Shown piece by piece: positions 60,701 to 64,000 of a stretch of DNA of 64,000 bases. The DNA lies in assembly GCA_022747635.1 (NCBI GenBank), contig JAKTNV010000014.1, positions 10,241,110-10,305,109 of the forward strand, in the 5' to 3' direction. Under the pieces are notes generated by a model that saw only the letters and a list, made by a program, of their open reading frames with translations, did no database searches and was not told the origin of the DNA. The position numbers and the translations under genes were made by a program. Position 1 is the stretch's first letter; each line of letters begins with the position of its first letter. The stretch is from Hetaerina americana (taxonomy: Eukaryota > Arthropoda > Insecta > Odonata > Calopterygidae).

Positions 60701-61535
60701 CGTTGCTACTTGGTGTTTTTGTAATAAATTAGGTTAGATATGTTATGGTATAGGCCATAACCCTTCTACAGAACGAAAATGCTTAATAGCAGGTCATTGC
60801 CCAGTTTTATTCCCTAGCTTCTTCCCTCCAACAGAAATATAGTATATTAATAAAAGTCGGAAAATTTCTAAAATCCAGAAAAATGTGAATTCAAAGTTTT
60901 AAGTGGAGTTTTTGAATATATATAGGCTTTTTAAATGTTTTATTTAAATTTCCTAAGCATCCCGAATGATGGGAGAGCTAAATTAAAATTATCCTTGTGC
61001 TTTGTTTTGGCATGATTAGGAAAGCTGCCAGGATAATTAGAGCTGCGTTTCGAAGTTTTCGTTTTCTTGTAATTCTTTTAGATGTCTTTGGAGACATTTT
61101 TTATTCCACGCCTAATTTTATTTAATGATTACGTAAATTATCAATGCTATAATGATTTTTACCAAAATACGACGAAGCGCATAGTTTCTCGCGTGCTACT
61201 TAAGGTACACTCTTAACTGGAACAATTAGCTCGTAATGATAAAGAGGGTCGCTGTCAAAATCCAGCCTATGCAATTACCTAGCAGGCCTAAAAGCCCTGA
61301 GATCTTATCCATTCTCTGGTTGGTGTTGCGTTTGTCCAAGGATTATTTTGCTCAACTTAGATGGTGCAATTAGGGTAGCTGTGACTGCACCAAAGCTTAA
61401 AAAACCTTGATAATATCATAATGGAATTTTATTTGATTTTGAAAAATATATCATGTTCCTGCTGTAATATTATTTGAATTTCAATCTGGCAAATGAGTAG
61501 ACCTTGAAGTATATATTAATTGATAGGAAAGGGTA
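57715..61535. other. No gene recognised
   Basis: 57990-58270 and 59930-60130 are GC-richer islands without recognisable coding content. The rest is AT-rich. Confidence 0.45.
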
Positions 61536-61537
61536 TC

Positions 61538-61850
61538 GAGATGGCGCGGTGGCTATCGTACTAGCTTCCCACTTAAGAGGGCCCGGGTTCCAAAGCCGGC
61601 GGTGTTGAATATTTTCCAATGGTATCTCGATCCCTAATTGAGGTGCTTTGTGGAGGGCACTTTGAGTGAGTACGCCGTCCGTCGGATGGGACGTTAAGCT
61701 GCGGACCCCTTGGCACCTTTCGTTAGTAGGCTGTAAAAGTAGGCTGATGCCAACGCCCCGTTTCTCTCCGCCCTTTATCCTTTCCTGTCCATCCTCAATG
61801 GCGCAAATGACCTCAGCTGTCGGTCGCCTCCCCTAAATATTACTAATACT
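61538..61850 (+). repeat. Interspersed repeat family B (SINE-like), copy 2
   Basis: The head is ATGGCGCGGTGGCTATCGTA with B-box-like GGGTTCCAAAGCC, then TTTTCCAATGGTATCTCGAT, a central block CCGTCGGATGGGACGTTAAG, then GTAAAAGTAGGCTGATGCCA and the same 3' end GCGCAAATGACCTCAGCTGT (61801-61820) as copy 1. The central block resembles conserved central domains of some animal SINE groups, but I cannot name the group. Confidence 0.8.
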
Positions 61851-61854
61851 GGAT

Positions 61855-64000
61855 AGGAAAGCATTTTGGCATTCGTTAGCCACCGTCACAATTACTCGTA
61901 ATCTGCTAGCGTCTTTCCTATCCTCCAGCCATCGCCATCCAACGGACGTTTATTTCCTTTTTACTCCTCATTCTGTTGCCTGTACCTTCAATCACATCCT
62001 TCAAGAAACCCTCTTACTCCTTGGTTCATTCTCTTTTTTCCGTGTTGCTAATTGAGCTGATCAGTGTACTTTCCTCGTTTATCCCCTTAAGTATGTCCTC
62101 ATTGTTTTCTTTATCATTGCCTTATGCAAACATGACACCCCTTCAAGTAAAATCTTGGATACGAGAGTAATAATTAGTAAAGAGCGCCACCCATCCTTGA
62201 TGTGGATGAAAGGATGAAAATATTTGCCACCTCACGTAGTGCATGTGATCGTCCAGATGCACGGAAACATGAACGTGCGGCAAACACATACGAGTAAAAG
62301 TCCCGTGGTCACCCATCTGAGCATCCTCCTTCCTCCCTTGCTAGTGTCGCCGTCGGCCTGTTCTTCGCTCCATAGTGGGAGGAGGGAGCTGACCGAGGCA
62401 GTAGGTAAGTATATGCGAGATGACGCGCGCCTTATAAAAATCTGCCGCTCGGGAGCAGTTGCGGAAGTAGGCGTAGCGGGAGGGAGGTGGGTGGCGTGTG
62501 CGTTGGGAGGGAGGCATGGGAAGGGGGGCAACGGGAAGGGACATGGCCCGGGGCCAAGCGACGTAAGGGTGGGGGAGAATGGAGATTTTGAAGTGTGAGA
62601 GAAGGATGATGGCCGCGTGTTTCTTTTCCCCATCACCACCGTTCAAACACTCTGGTCTTCGTAACGAGGCAAAAAGAGGTAGGGACAGACGAATACACAT
62701 ACAGGACTTGTGTTGCGGTGCCATTATGGGGGCAACAAAGAGCAACAATTAAGTGGTTGAGAGTCAAATTTGGTACTTACTACACGACGGACGCGGATCC
62801 CCTGAGCACACGGAAGCCGCCCTTTGTGATAGCGGTCGGGTGGACACTAGGGGCGGGTCAAGCCGTGCGGCAGACCGGTGGCAGATTAGGCACTAAGATC
62901 AAGCTTTGATGGTAGAACTGCACCTGGGTGGGAGTGCGGGTCAAGCGTGGACAGATACCGACACTGGATGGATTCTGGTGAGGACTCCTTGGTTTCGGTC
63001 GGATCTTCTCTAATTATACCAAAATTAGGGTAAAGGTATATACCTGTAAGTGTGCGAAACTGGGGAGAGGGACGAGCGCCCCAAAGTAGAATAATCTCAT
63101 TAACATCCTTTGCCGCTCCCGTTCCAACCCCATACCACACTTCTAAGCACAGATATCCACAATTTCATCCACCGCTCGTCTTGGTCGCGGTTCAAACGTG
63201 AAAAGGATTTTTCATTAACGCTCCCAAAACGAGTTCGCGGAAAAACCATCGTGCTATGAGCTTTCACTTGGAACGTTTAATTAAAATCTTCGCTACGACA
63301 TTGTGAGTTTCAAGTCAGTATCAATTATACGTAGACATGATCATACGAATAATTTATGCATCCGGTTTCATATTTTAGTTTTCGGGATAAATGCGTTCTA
63401 GCAGTAATATGTTAACTGGGTTAAGGAAGATTTTAGATGAACCTTGGTACTATACATTACTATGTATGCTCTTTTAATTTCTGACGAACATCACATAAAA
63501 TAACCTTAATGTCCATGCTTGATATTACAATAACTCATTCTTTAGCTCAGCATAATTCCTATCTCCCTTAATTCCACCCAAAATACCTATTTTCATCCCT
63601 CTACCTTATTTTCCCTGCATTCTCCCCTCTATTACCATCTTCAGCTCACCATTGCGACTCCATATGTTCTGCATTCGCTTGTTCTGACTTTTACTTTGAA
63701 TTTCTAAGGATGTATTTATCTGTTGTTGTGATGTATTTTATTTTCCATCGTCGTCATTATTTGTTTGTCGTAGGAAAGACTCATCTTCAAAGGGATGGGA
63801 CGAAGTGCACCTATCTCGGTTCGCTGATAATTTTCTGGAATTTGCTAAGTCTCTCAGCGACAGGAAAAGTCAAGAAATTATAAATTCCTTTGAAGATGAA
63901 TCAAACGCTTTGTAACTTGTTTTACGACAGGAAACGCTAGAATTGTTACCAAATGTTTTGGAGACGCGATATAATAACCTTTGTTAGTCCGGCAGCATGG
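61855..64000. other. No supported gene; GC-rich island and a short open stretch at the end
   Basis: 62330-62600 is a GC-rich island with overlapping low-complexity frames. 63781-63793 and 63887-63899 are perfect 13-bp inverted repeats (TCATCTTCAAAGG) around an open stretch ending at TAA 63913-63915. Confidence 0.4.

Noticed and set aside
62433..62460. TATAAAAA followed by GCAGTT, as a core promoter
   Set aside because: The spacing of about 24 bases is short for an arthropod TATA/Inr pair, and no downstream gene is seen.
62224..62748. Open frames of 124-135 codons on both strands
   Set aside because: Overlapping and antisense to each other in a GC-rich island; no similarity seen.

Overview
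The window looks like nuclear DNA of an arthropod, most likely an insect. The evidence is: AT-rich sequence with very few genes, two mariner-type DNA transposons, several non-LTR retrotransposon relics, at least three short interspersed repeat families (two tRNA-derived), long (TA)n microsatellites, one standard eukaryotic tRNA-Ser gene, and one protein-coding exon with a clean GT splice donor. The species cannot be named from the sequence.

Only two ordinary genes can be supported. (1) 41500-42811 (+) is the first coding exon of a MAP-kinase phosphatase of the DUSP10/MKP-5 type. It is GC-rich, with a long Ser/Pro/Gly-rich N-terminus followed by the rhodanese-like MAPK-binding domain, and it ends at a consensus donor. 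The catalytic phosphatase domain was not found in the remaining 21 kb, so 42812-64000 is probably intron. A strong polypyrimidine/AG acceptor at 41341-41342 suggests a non-coding exon further upstream. (2) 37668-37749 (-) is an intact tRNA-Ser(AGA) with a T6 Pol III terminator.

The rest is mobile-element debris and sequence without recognisable genes. 1-4 kb: a LINE C-terminal scrap, tRNA-derived SINEs (family A) and a large TA/CA microsatellite. 4.8-10.4 kb: two collinear diverged copies of a roughly 600-bp non-coding segment, 4.9 kb apart. 11 kb: two hairpins and a short duplication. 15-18 kb: SINE A copies and a 557-bp internally deleted mariner with 30-bp terminal inverted repeats. 20-25 kb: LINE scrap, SINE, TA tracts and a 1.5-kb 5'-truncated non-LTR reverse transcriptase. 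32-37 kb: a SINE A inside a TA tract, a family-B SINE, a second TA-linked repeat, a long imperfect inverted repeat and the tRNA gene. 38.6-43.4 kb: GC/pyrimidine-rich block around the phosphatase exon. 44.9-46 kb: a second, unrelated, internally deleted mariner (753 bp) followed by a near-perfect 147-bp hairpin. 49.5-50.1 kb: another degraded LINE reverse transcriptase. 50-64 kb: scattered tRNA-derived heads, a second family-B SINE at 61.5 kb and otherwise no recognised content.

The most notable observations are the long low-complexity insertion within the phosphatase's MAPK-binding domain, the repeated link between short repeats and (TA)n tracts, the paired 600-bp segments, the two mariner families that independently kept only their ends, and several strong hairpins. 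No previously undescribed multi-gene system could be demonstrated.
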